Of a DNA stretch of 26,272 nucleotides, positions 8,536 to 15,687 are shown in pieces. The stretch's first letter is position 1; each line of letters starts with the position of its first letter. This stretch comes from a virus: IMG/VR virus record IMGVR_UViG_3300031521_000317, positions 1-26,272 of that record, one strand, 5' to 3'. Made by a program: the position numbers and the translations under genes. The notes under the pieces were generated by a model. That model saw only the letters and a program-made list of their open reading frames with translations, was not told the origin of the DNA and made no database searches.

Positions 8536-8694
8536 TCATTCCTCCTTGTACTTCTTTCTAAGGATTGTTAATTCCAATAACCATTGAGCGAGTTTCCTTT
8601 GTTCTTCTCTAAAATCAACATCATTACCTTCATTATTTGCTTCCCCTGTGCATTGCTTCATCATTGCCTCTAAATCTTTATCATTATTGAACAT
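8536..8694 (-). CDS. Small charged protein preceding the ligase gene
   Basis: A 52-aa protein (begins MFNNDKDLEAMMKQC, ends KKYKEE) with a helix-forming Leu/Lys/Glu C-terminal half. The ATG at 8694 has AAGGAAGTG upstream and overlaps the stop of the preceding zinc-ribbon frame as TAATG; the stop lies at the ligase start. Double coupling shows it is an operon member. Function not recognised. Confidence 0.66.
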   Translation of the reverse strand: MFNNDKDLEAMMKQCTGEANNEGNDVDFREEQRKLAQWLLELTILRKKYKEE

Positions 8695-8825
8695 TAGGTC
8701 ACTTCCTTATTTTTTATTGAAAATACTCTCCCACAACTGTAACAGTCAGCAACTATATTTTTATATTTCTTTAGTATGGTAAGCTGTATTCCACAAAAGG
8801 GACATTGTACCCACTTAGTCTGGAT
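8694..8825 (-). CDS. Zinc-ribbon microprotein with no canonical start codon
   Basis: A 43-codon frame encoding 'VQCPFCGIQL' and 'DCYSCGRVFS', a classical CxxC...CxxC zinc ribbon. It is the first gene after the ligase-operon promoter. No ATG, GTG or TTG is in frame. The strong AGGAG site points to ATG ACC at 8832, but that frame stops after five codons (MTYPD). Either translation starts at ATC (8825, nine bases from the AGGAG), or a one-base difference or +1 frameshift joins MT to the ribbon. The start given is therefore only the first possible codon. The reading frame is supported by its TAATG overlap with the next gene. Confidence 0.5.
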   Translation of the reverse strand: MQTKWVQCPFCGIQLTILKKYKNIVADCYSCGRVFSIKNKEVT

Positions 8826-8866
8826 AGGTCATCACTCCTTAATTTGGTAAATCTTTTAGTGTGTCC

Positions 8867-8895
8867 ATAATATAACAAATTATGCATCTTGTCAA
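8867..8895 (-). promoter_or_regulatory. Sigma-A-type promoter of the ligase operon
   Basis: Perfect TTGACA (8890-8895, minus strand), a 17-bp spacer and TATTAT (8867-8872, 5/6). It lies between the terminator of the kinase gene and the zinc-ribbon/ligase operon, with about 30 bases of leader before the AGGAG site. Confidence 0.82.
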
Positions 8896-8898
8896 GAA

Positions 8899-8928
8899 AT
8901 AAATGGAAAGGAGGGGTTAATCCCCTCC
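8899..8928 (-). terminator. Terminator of the dUTPase/RNR/kinase operon
   Basis: Minus strand stem GGAGGGG-loop ATTAA-CCCCTCC, followed by TTTCCATTTATTTC. The TAA stop of the kinase gene lies in the loop. Confidence 0.78.
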
Positions 8929-9438
8929 ACACGCACTTTTGCATTTTATTATACTCAATAGAATGTCTAATCTCTCTTCTACAGTCCCCCTCAGTACAAA
9001 TGGGACAATATTATTACAATAAAATATTTCCATAATAGCTTCATCCACGGCAATTCTTTTAGCTTCAAATGTCTCCCGATCTCCATCAGATTTCATGGGA
9101 AACTCGATAGGAAGATAAAATATCAAATCAGGGTATATGGAAGATTCCTTATATCTTTCAATCTCCCTTTGAATCTCTTCCTTATCCCAACATTCATATG
9201 CCATACTGTAAGCTATTACGTCAAGTACACTACGGTCACAAATAGAATCCTCAGTGAGGGACTCAAACATTTCATAGTAGTGCTGTAATACCATTCGTTG
9301 TCCTACTTCAGTACATCTTAATTCAGCAGGAACTTTTCGGGTAGGAGTGGGGACGTATTTTATCCTCAATTCCTCCTCAACTCTTCTTGCTAAAGTTGAT
9401 TTCCCTGTTCCCCCTGTCCCTATGAGGCATATTAGCAT
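8917..9438 (-). CDS. P-loop nucleoside/nucleotide kinase (AAA_28-like)
   Basis: A 173-aa kinase. Walker A 'GTGGTGKST' spans residues 7-15; 'SICDRSVLDVIAY' (DRS at 68-70) matches the Asp-Arg motif of deoxynucleoside and nucleotide kinases; 'PDLIFYLPIEF' is the strand that follows in the thymidylate-kinase/AAA_28 fold. The likely substrate is a (deoxy)nucleoside or dNMP, which fits its operon with ribonucleotide reductase and dUTPase. The AAA_28 group also contains the NadR ribosylnicotinamide kinase domain, so a nicotinamide-nucleoside substrate cannot be excluded. It starts two bases from the stop of the 41-aa gene, and its stop lies in the terminator loop. Confidence 0.82.
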   Translation of the reverse strand: MLICLIGTGGTGKSTLARRVEEELRIKYVPTPTRKVPAELRCTEVGQRMVLQHYYEMFESLTEDSICDRSVLDVIAYSMAYECWDKEEIQREIERYKESSIYPDLIFYLPIEFPMKSDGDRETFEAKRIAVDEAIMEIFYCNNIVPFVLRGTVEERLDILLSIIKCKSACGGD

Positions 9439-9439
9439 A

Positions 9440-9565
9440 TCACACTCTCCCCGCGATTAAGACTATTGCACAATATTTAGTTCCAAAACTAGATACATAC
9501 CAGTGGCACTTATCCCTTATACACGTAGATTTAAACATTGGACATACTTTATTCTCATTAAGCAT
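9440..9565 (-). CDS. Small cysteine-rich protein
   Basis: A 41-aa protein with the pattern 'VCPMFKSTCIRDKCHWYV...YCAI', a four-cysteine arrangement (C-x6-C-x4-C-xW...CAI) that recurs in small proteins of Firmicutes and their phages. The ATG at 9565 has AAAGGAGAG upstream. The stop TGA is two bases from the kinase ATG and the start is about 17 bases after the RNR stop, so it is part of that operon. The pattern suggests a zinc or iron-sulphur site; function unknown. Confidence 0.68.
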   Translation of the reverse strand: MLNENKVCPMFKSTCIRDKCHWYVSSFGTKYCAIVLIAGRV

Positions 9566-9581
9566 TTTAATACACTCTCCT

Positions 9582-11927
9582 TTATTCGCACGCAGAATAG
9601 TTACAATTATAACAGGTGAAGCACTTTCCTTCCGGTCTAAGAGTATTCATGTTGCACTTAGGGCATGGTAGCAATGTTACTACTTCCGCTTTCTTAGATT
9701 CAGGAGTTATTTCCTTACAAGGAGTTTTACATGTTGCACATCCTCCGTCATCGCAGGGAACTTTCAATTCTACGGAAGCTTTTCCTTTAAGACGTTTATA
9801 TTCTTCCATAATAGCTTCACCTATTGCAGACCCGCAACTACGCGAGATATGGGTTTTCCCCTCGTTCCTTCTATCAATACACGCTTTACAGCTATGCTCA
9901 CAAAGTTCTGCTACTACTTCAGCTACTTCAATCCCTGATCTCAATTCTAAGGAAGCTTGGCGGGTAATAGTTGCTATATTAGAAGTACATCCTTGTACAA
10001 TATTAGTGAATACTTCTACAATGTTTTCCCCATCATTGCATACAAAAACATAAAGGTTCTTCACACATGAAGTGTGTTTAGTAATTTTCTTACATGCCAC
10101 ATCTCCAATTTTAACAGGAACAATAGAGTCATATTTGAAGGGTTTATCCACAGTGATTACTTCAGGAGTAGTTTCTTTCCCAGTTTTCATTATAGCAGAT
10201 CGTTTGCATCCATTCCTAAATGTTGTTATTCCCTTGCATCCTGATTCCCACGCATTCATATAGGTATCAAAGACATCTTGAACAGTGACATCATTCTTCA
10301 TATTAATAGTGCTACTAATAGCGTTGTCGATGTAAGGTTGCATAGCCGATTGAACTTTAATGCGGTCTGCGGGGGAAATTTCATGAGATACTGTAATATA
10401 GGGAAATCTAACCATAATTTCCTCATCAGTTATTGTATCAGGATTGATATCATTGTGTTTTAATAGATGCTCTACTGATTTAGAGAATACTCGGAAATAC
10501 TTTCCTTCCTTCTCTAAGGCATGAGTCGTCCTTTGGTAAGTGATAGAGAATAGAGGTTCTATTCCTCCACTCATTCCTGCCATAGTTCCTATACTTCCAG
10601 TAGGTGCAATGGAAAGAAGCGATCCGTTGCGGAGTCCATACTTAGAAATATTATTATAAAGAATACTTCCTTCATGTCTTTCGAGGAAGGGGGATTGTTT
10701 TATATACTCCCAATTATACTTTCCAAAAGTTCCTACTATCTGTGCAAGGTGACAGGAAGTTTCAAGTGCAGTAGTCATCATAAACTCTGCTATTTCTCCT
10801 GCTAAATAAGAGGACTCATCACTCCCGTACTTAATTCCCATTGCGATAAACATGTCAGCAAGCCCAAATACTCCTAATCCAATTGGTCGCCAGTCATCAA
10901 TACACTTCTTGTTAGCTTCTAGAGGTTGCATATCATATCCATAATCAAGTATTTCATCAAGTGCTGTGATACCTAACTGAATTAGTTCCTCAAATTTCTC
11001 CCAATCTATACAAGCATCCTTTGTAAAAGGGTTTTTAACTATGTTATATAAATTGATAGATCCCAAGTTACAGCTATTGTTGGCACTGCCATAGTACTCT
11101 GCACATGGGTTTGGAATATCAATATTATACTGGTCAGGGGGATATGCGGTCATTAAATGACTTCTTCTCACATTATCTATGAAAATAGCACCTGGCTCTG
11201 CCCAATCCCATTGTGCTTCAGCAAACTTCATAAAGAAGTCTCTAGCATTGATCACTTTGGTTATAATCTCAGATTCATCTCCTACTATAAATTGTTGAGT
11301 ATAATCCATGTTATCCCTTACACAGTGCATAAAGTCATCAGTAAATAATATACTCAGGTTTGCTCCCTGAACAGCATCATTATTCCTCTTAATATCCAGA
11401 AATTCTTCTAGGTCAGGGTGGGAACAATTCATGCCAATCATTAAAGCCGCCCTTCTATTATTTGCCCCTATTACATCTGCTCCCACACTGAAAACAGGAA
11501 TGAAACTGACTGCTCCTGTAGAGGTCTTAGCCGAATTAGATACTTTTGCTCCTCTCGGTCTTAGGTTACTAATATTTAATCCCGTTCCACCCCCATAAGA
11601 GAAGATCCTAGCTTCCTGTTTAGCAACATCATAGATACTCTCAATATTATCTTCAGGCATAGGCAGGATATAACAGTTTGACATTGAGCATTTAAATTTC
11701 CCCTTACTTCCTGCTCCATATAAGGAACGACCTGCAGGGAAAAAACTAGCATCCTCTAAAGATTGAATCATATCAGATTGTAGGTCTGCATTGCTAAATA
11801 TAAATCCGACTCTACATATAAATTCCTCGAAAGTAGTTTCATCCTCATGTAAGTACTTCTTAGCTATAATGGTCTTCCCTGTAAGTGTCTCATTCCAGTT
11901 TTCCGTCTTATTCGTATTTGATGACAT
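9582..11927 (-). CDS. nrdJ: Adenosylcobalamin-dependent (class II) ribonucleotide reductase
   Basis: A 781-aa enzyme converting ribonucleotides to deoxyribonucleotides. Signature regions are 'SNCYILP' (Cys85), 'FSYGGGTGLNISNLRPRGA' (109-127), 'NPCAE' (273-277, radical Cys275 and Glu277), 'SCNLGSINL' (Cys286, partner of Cys85) and 'PTGSIGTMAG'. A TSCPD-type domain follows ('KKITKHTSCVKNLYVFVC' to 'CEHSCKACIDRRNEG'). The C-terminal tail is a cysteine cluster ('CPKCNMNTLRPEGKCFTC', 'NCNYSACE'), which carries the re-reducing thiols. There is no activase or small subunit nearby, consistent with class II and a B12-dependent host environment. Expressed with dUTPase and a nucleotide kinase. Confidence 0.93.
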   Translation of the reverse strand: MSSNTNKTENWNETLTGKTIIAKKYLHEDETTFEEFICRVGFIFSNADLQSDMIQSLEDASFFPAGRSLYGAGSKGKFKCSMSNCYILPMPEDNIESIYDVAKQEARIFSYGGGTGLNISNLRPRGAKVSNSAKTSTGAVSFIPVFSVGADVIGANNRRAALMIGMNCSHPDLEEFLDIKRNNDAVQGANLSILFTDDFMHCVRDNMDYTQQFIVGDESEIITKVINARDFFMKFAEAQWDWAEPGAIFIDNVRRSHLMTAYPPDQYNIDIPNPCAEYYGSANNSCNLGSINLYNIVKNPFTKDACIDWEKFEELIQLGITALDEILDYGYDMQPLEANKKCIDDWRPIGLGVFGLADMFIAMGIKYGSDESSYLAGEIAEFMMTTALETSCHLAQIVGTFGKYNWEYIKQSPFLERHEGSILYNNISKYGLRNGSLLSIAPTGSIGTMAGMSGGIEPLFSITYQRTTHALEKEGKYFRVFSKSVEHLLKHNDINPDTITDEEIMVRFPYITVSHEISPADRIKVQSAMQPYIDNAISSTINMKNDVTVQDVFDTYMNAWESGCKGITTFRNGCKRSAIMKTGKETTPEVITVDKPFKYDSIVPVKIGDVACKKITKHTSCVKNLYVFVCNDGENIVEVFTNIVQGCTSNIATITRQASLELRSGIEVAEVVAELCEHSCKACIDRRNEGKTHISRSCGSAIGEAIMEEYKRLKGKASVELKVPCDDGGCATCKTPCKEITPESKKAEVVTLLPCPKCNMNTLRPEGKCFTCYNCNYSACE

Positions 11928-11941
11928 ATAATCACTCCTTC

Positions 11942-12382
11942 TTACTTCCCAGTACTGCCCATTCCTCCAGTACGTTCTCCTGTAGCATTATCATTAGTAG
12001 TAGTTAAATACTTATAAAATATTCCTTGGGCAATTCTATCTCCTTTTTTAACATGATAGTCAAAATTTCCCGCATTAAATACAGGGACTCCAATATGACC
12101 CTCATTGTCTGCATTATTATAATAATCTGCATCAATAATTCCCTGAGAGTTGATCATCATTAAAGTATTCTTAATGGAAGTTCCCGATCTAATATGAATA
12201 CCTAAGTACTCATCATCATTCATAAAGGCTTTTAGTCCTGTGGGAATAATAGTAACTTCTCCTACACGTAGAGTGATATAGTCAGCACTTTCAATATCAT
12301 ATCCTGCGGATAGTGCTGTCTTTCTTACTGGGATATTAATTTGTTGCCCCTCAAATTTACTTACTACTTCAAAACCTCTCAT
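11942..12382 (-). CDS. dut: dUTP diphosphatase (trimeric dUTPase)
   Basis: A 146-aa enzyme hydrolysing dUTP to dUMP, which keeps uracil out of phage DNA and feeds dTMP synthesis. All five motifs are visible: 'SAGYDIES' (I), 'RSGTSIK' (II), 'GIIDADYYNNADNEGHIGV' (III), 'KKGDRIAQGIF' (IV) and the glycine-rich 'RTGGMGSTGK' tail (V). The length is normal. Motif III has an insertion with 'NNADNEGH' compared with the usual 'GxIDxxYxGE', as in several Firmicute and phage enzymes. First gene of the operon; GAAGGAGAG ribosome site. The RNR gene follows after 14 bases. Confidence 0.93.
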   Translation of the reverse strand: MRGFEVVSKFEGQQINIPVRKTALSAGYDIESADYITLRVGEVTIIPTGLKAFMNDDEYLGIHIRSGTSIKNTLMMINSQGIIDADYYNNADNEGHIGVPVFNAGNFDYHVKKGDRIAQGIFYKYLTTTNDNATGERTGGMGSTGK

Positions 12383-12417
12383 AATAAAATCTCTCCTTCT
12401 TTTTTAAGCGTAATAAT

Positions 12418-12446
12418 ATTATAACTCTTCCCTGTTGGTTTGAGAA
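12418..12446 (-). promoter_or_regulatory. Promoter of the dut/RNR/kinase operon with an inverted repeat
   Basis: Minus strand TTCTCA (12441-12446, 4/6), a 17-bp spacer and perfect TATAAT (12418-12423). An 8-bp inverted repeat, AACTCTTC (12444-12451 on the minus strand) and GAAGAGTT (12423-12430), brackets the spacer and overlaps the -35, so it may be an operator. The sequence does not match the known NrdR box. Confidence 0.55.
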
Positions 12447-12469
12447 GAGTTTTATAGAAATTAATTTTA

Positions 12470-12498
12470 GATAAAAAGAAAAGGGGAATTAATCCCCT
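12470..12498 (-). terminator. Terminator of the Prs/NAMPT/thyX operon
   Basis: Minus strand stem AGGGGA-loop TTAAT-TCCCCT followed by TTTCTTTTTATC, a few bases after the thyX stop. Confidence 0.75.
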
Positions 12499-12503
12499 AA
12501 CTA

Positions 12504-13268
12504 TTATCTATTATCATGTCTTTCTTTTCCTAGCTGATAGAATCTACACAATTCCTCTTTACTGGGTGCTCTCCCACATCCCTTTTCTTCAGGGCAATAA
12601 CCATGAACATGACAGTGTGCTCCTAGCTTATCTGCAAGGAATGGGGATACTTTTCTAATCTCAGCAATAATCATCATTGCTAATTCCCTAATTTCCCACT
12701 GTGCTCTAGTGCAACATCTACGAAGACAGAACTGTTGTAATCCCTCCCAATCAAAGGATACATTAATCTTTGTGAAAGTAGCGTTAGATAAGCAGTAACG
12801 GGCATCTTCAGGTTTTGCTCCCTGCTCAATAAATCCCTTATACATTTGCTTAACTATATCTTGAAAATTACTAAAAGCTAACCAAGTATAAACATAATCA
12901 ACACTTTCTCCATACTGGTTAAAGTACTGATCATCCCCAATAATAGGGATTCTAACTTGAACACTAAGATCCATGATTCCTTTAGGGGTTACATACCTAA
13001 ATCCATCTTCATTAACGAATCTTTGTGATCGTTGAACTTTTGCAACTCCAATTTCATGTCTAACGAATTCATGGGAGAACGCTCTCGACACTTCACTAAT
13101 TTCAAACATGAAACGCATTGGGCGAGTAGGAACTCCGTGTCCACTATTAATACACTTCTTTCCTATAGTAGCATACTCTGTTTTAGAATCATAACTTGCA
13201 GAAGCCATCCATCCCGCAACTTTAATTTCGGTATCTATATCGTTAGAATTTACAAATCTTACTTTCAT
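12504..13268 (-). CDS. thyX: Flavin-dependent thymidylate synthase
   Basis: A 254-aa enzyme making dTMP from dUMP with methylene-THF, FAD and NADPH. The ThyX-type motif is at residues 70-84, 'RHEIGVAKVQRSQRF'; its third residue is Glu where the consensus RHRxxS has Arg, and the Ser/Asn positions also differ. Further support: 'PEDARYCLSNAT', 'FCLRRCCTRAQWEIRELAM' (substrate-binding region) and a Cys-rich C-terminus ('CHVHGYCPEEKGCGR') seen in Firmicute ThyX. The start overlaps the NAMPT stop as ATGA. It complements dUTPase and RNR of the next operon. The motif variation deserves a check, but identity is clear. Confidence 0.9.
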   Translation of the reverse strand: MKVRFVNSNDIDTEIKVAGWMASASYDSKTEYATIGKKCINSGHGVPTRPMRFMFEISEVSRAFSHEFVRHEIGVAKVQRSQRFVNEDGFRYVTPKGIMDLSVQVRIPIIGDDQYFNQYGESVDYVYTWLAFSNFQDIVKQMYKGFIEQGAKPEDARYCLSNATFTKINVSFDWEGLQQFCLRRCCTRAQWEIRELAMMIIAEIRKVSPFLADKLGAHCHVHGYCPEEKGCGRAPSKEELCRFYQLGKERHDNR

Positions 13269-14749
13269 TTATTTTCCTCCCGCAATATTTGTCTAATTTC
13301 TGATAGGTTCTGAGTACGAAGTACTTTTCCATCTAAGAAGATATCCTCTAATAGATCCGCTCTTTCCCAGTTATCTCTTCCATAAGAAGTTAGTCCATCA
13401 ATACAATAAGTATCCTTCTCAGGACTTCTAACTACAGCAACCATTCCAGTATTAGATTTCTTTACTCCATTATCAGTGACAGGATCTTTGAACAGGAACT
13501 TTTCTTCCCCATTAATCTTTGCATAAGTGGATTTAAGGGCGAATCCAAAGGTATCTCTTGTGTTGTACTGATAAGTAAAGCTACCCACTCCAAATACAAT
13601 ATTAGTTGAAGCGAATCCTTTATCCATCAATCTCCGACAAATATTTTCACATCTTTCCAGTGTAATTGCATCCCCGTAGATTGCTCCTATGTGAGGATCT
13701 AATTCTTTAAAGCCTTTAGCATTAATTGTTCCGCCAAATATATCCCATAACATCTGAATAACTCCTTTTCGAGCATAAATATTTGGGGAGAGATAATTGC
13801 CACAAATAATGTCGGAGGGATCTCCTGAATCAGGGCGAATAACAACTTTTCCATCTCTTGCAAGAATATCTGATTTCAAGGGGGCAATAACATTATTCAA
13901 TACACTCCACAAGTCCCACGTATCCGATACAATGCTAACTAATCCGCTAGGATATACTTCAGTAATGATTCTTTTATAGGAGGAAAGTTCATCCTGACCA
14001 TAAGCACACATTACACTATGTTCCGTAGCGGGGATACTGCATCCCACAAGTTCCTTTTCAATATCGGCTCCATAATAGTTTTCCAATAACATAATTGCAG
14101 GAATGGAATCTGTCCCCGTAAAGCTTAGTAAGTGTCCCGCTCCACTAATAGCGGAAGCTTCCACTCGATCCATCCCTCTCATTGAGAAATCATGTGCTTG
14201 GAATTGAACCATTATAGGATCTCCACCAGTCTTCACGCAATAGGAATCAAGAATCTTACGGTATTCAAGGGCAATAGTAGCACTAGTGGAGGGTTTCCAT
14301 AGGCTCAGACTCATTAAGGTTTCAATGTAATTTGTTACCCAAAAGAATTCAGGAATAGTGTTCTCTACAGTCAACATTGGTACACGGATAGGAATCAATG
14401 TCCCTTCTTTTACTGCTTTAATATGAAGTGGGAGATATCCGAGATCATGTAGTGCTACAATGTGGGAAACATCGGGATTAGGTATCCCTAGAGCAAACTT
14501 AATTACTCTACGGTATTCCATTACCACCTCCTCCAAAGGTCTAAGAAAGAAGTTATAGTTAAAATAATCTACAAGGTACTCTTGGGCAAATGCCTGATAT
14601 CCAAATGCAACTACTTTATCAATTCCTTCAATACGTGAGGTTCTAGGAGTCCATGTTGAGTAAATTTTTTCCGTCCCCGCAGGATACTGTTCCCTATGAG
14701 ATACTTTATAGAAGTCGCATAGTAATGTTGCAGGATATGTTGTTTTCAT
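13265..14749 (-). CDS. nadV: Nicotinamide phosphoribosyltransferase homologue (NAMPT; possible Namat)
   Basis: A 494-aa protein, close to the 491 aa of human NAMPT. Conserved active-site regions: 'CDFYKVSHREQYPAGT' (base-stacking Tyr), 'AHDFSMRG' (Phe/Arg that sandwich nicotinamide), 'FTGTDS' (specificity Asp), 'SIPATEHSVM' (catalytic His) and 'VIRPDSGDP' (phosphate-binding Arg/Asp). In ordinary salvage it joins nicotinamide and PRPP to NMN. In NARP1-type phage operons the homologue (Namat) joins nicotinamide to ADPR-pyrophosphate and makes NAD+ directly. Here it follows a Prs homologue with a one-base TAATG overlap, and no NMN adenylyltransferase is seen, which favours the second reading without proving it. 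Confidence 0.9.
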   Translation of the reverse strand: MKTTYPATLLCDFYKVSHREQYPAGTEKIYSTWTPRTSRIEGIDKVVAFGYQAFAQEYLVDYFNYNFFLRPLEEVVMEYRRVIKFALGIPNPDVSHIVALHDLGYLPLHIKAVKEGTLIPIRVPMLTVENTIPEFFWVTNYIETLMSLSLWKPSTSATIALEYRKILDSYCVKTGGDPIMVQFQAHDFSMRGMDRVEASAISGAGHLLSFTGTDSIPAIMLLENYYGADIEKELVGCSIPATEHSVMCAYGQDELSSYKRIITEVYPSGLVSIVSDTWDLWSVLNNVIAPLKSDILARDGKVVIRPDSGDPSDIICGNYLSPNIYARKGVIQMLWDIFGGTINAKGFKELDPHIGAIYGDAITLERCENICRRLMDKGFASTNIVFGVGSFTYQYNTRDTFGFALKSTYAKINGEEKFLFKDPVTDNGVKKSNTGMVAVVRSPEKDTYCIDGLTSYGRDNWERADLLEDIFLDGKVLRTQNLSEIRQILREENK

Positions 14750-15582
14750 TAAGTTTTTCCTCCCTGATATATTTTTATTTTTGGATGACGAATACTGCCA
14801 TCAATTATGGAGTCAGTAGTAAAGACTTTGGTAATTGCTCCTGTGAAAGGAAGCATCCCATCAAAGATAGCGTGTTCACAGTGAGTTACTAGGAGATAAA
14901 CATCAGTTGCTCCTAGTTCCTTTAGTTTATCAGAAGCTAAAGCGAATGTTCCTCCTTTACTACACAAGTCATCAACAATAAGGACTTTAAAAGGAGTAGA
15001 AGATACATCCCCCACTACTTGAAGACTCTTAATCCTCCCTGTAGCAAAATCCCTATCTTTGAATCCTACAAGAGTTTTACATCCAGTATTATTCATCTTG
15101 GAATACCGTTTATATGCTCCCGCATCGGGGTAGAATATATAATCTACTGCACGATCAAACTTGATCTCCCGCATTACTTCCTGTAAAAGATGGATTGTAG
15201 GGTATAGTGCTTGGCTATAATTTACTAATGCCATTGTAACATCTGAGTGAGGTTCAAGGATAGTAATTCCAGTGAAATCAAGAGAGTTAATAAAGTCAGC
15301 TACATATTTCAAAGTGAATACTGAATTCCCCTCCACTCTATCCTGTCTGCTATAGGGCATATAAGAAATAGTAAGTATAGTGTCAAGTTTAACGAAGTAA
15401 TCAATATGCCGTTTTACAAACATAAGTTTTATTAAGTCTTCATCGGTTTCATACTTAAATTCGACATGATTTTCCATTGAAGGTTGCTCACTAAGGAGAT
15501 TATAAATCTCATTCCCATTTACCTTTGTTTCCCCGTTAGGGAATTTGGTGAAAGTTAAAATAGTGCCATTAAGTTTTATCAT
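14749..15582 (-). CDS. Ribose-phosphate pyrophosphokinase homologue (possible ADPR-PP synthetase)
   Basis: A 277-aa protein, shorter than cellular Prs (about 310-320 aa). Visible motifs: 'FPNGET' near residue 15 (cf. FxDGE), 'YMPYSRQDR' (flexible ATP loop), 'LEPHSDVT' (metal/ATP site) and 'VLIVDDLCSKGGTF' (acceptor-binding loop). In cellular Prs this last loop usually reads VDDxxDTGGT; here 'SK' replaces 'DT' before GGT, which changes the 5-phosphate pocket. The product is PRPP, or ADPR-pyrophosphate if it is an Adps of the NARP1 type. The ATG has GGAGGG seven bases upstream. Coupled to the NAMPT gene by TAATG. Confidence 0.88.
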   Translation of the reverse strand: MIKLNGTILTFTKFPNGETKVNGNEIYNLLSEQPSMENHVEFKYETDEDLIKLMFVKRHIDYFVKLDTILTISYMPYSRQDRVEGNSVFTLKYVADFINSLDFTGITILEPHSDVTMALVNYSQALYPTIHLLQEVMREIKFDRAVDYIFYPDAGAYKRYSKMNNTGCKTLVGFKDRDFATGRIKSLQVVGDVSSTPFKVLIVDDLCSKGGTFALASDKLKELGATDVYLLVTHCEHAIFDGMLPFTGAITKVFTTDSIIDGSIRHPKIKIYQGGKT

Positions 15583-15595
15583 GATTATCCCTCCA

Positions 15596-15676
15596 TTATT
15601 TAAATATACTTAGAAATCTCCATAAGTTCATAAACCATCCCTGATTTCTTGCAGATCTTTTTCTTATGACAAACAA
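15596..15676 (-). CDS. Possible 26-aa peptide between HNH and Prs genes
   Basis: A TTG at 15676 lies eight bases after GAGGTG and opens a 26-codon frame (begins MFVIRKRSARNQG, ends LSIFK), basic and aromatic. A second frame from GTG at 15686 (28 codons) overlaps its ribosome site. Neither resembles anything I know; the stretch could also be leader RNA for the Prs gene. Confidence 0.3.
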   Translation of the reverse strand: MFVIRKRSARNQGWFMNLWRFLSIFK

Positions 15677-15687
15677 GATAATTCACC

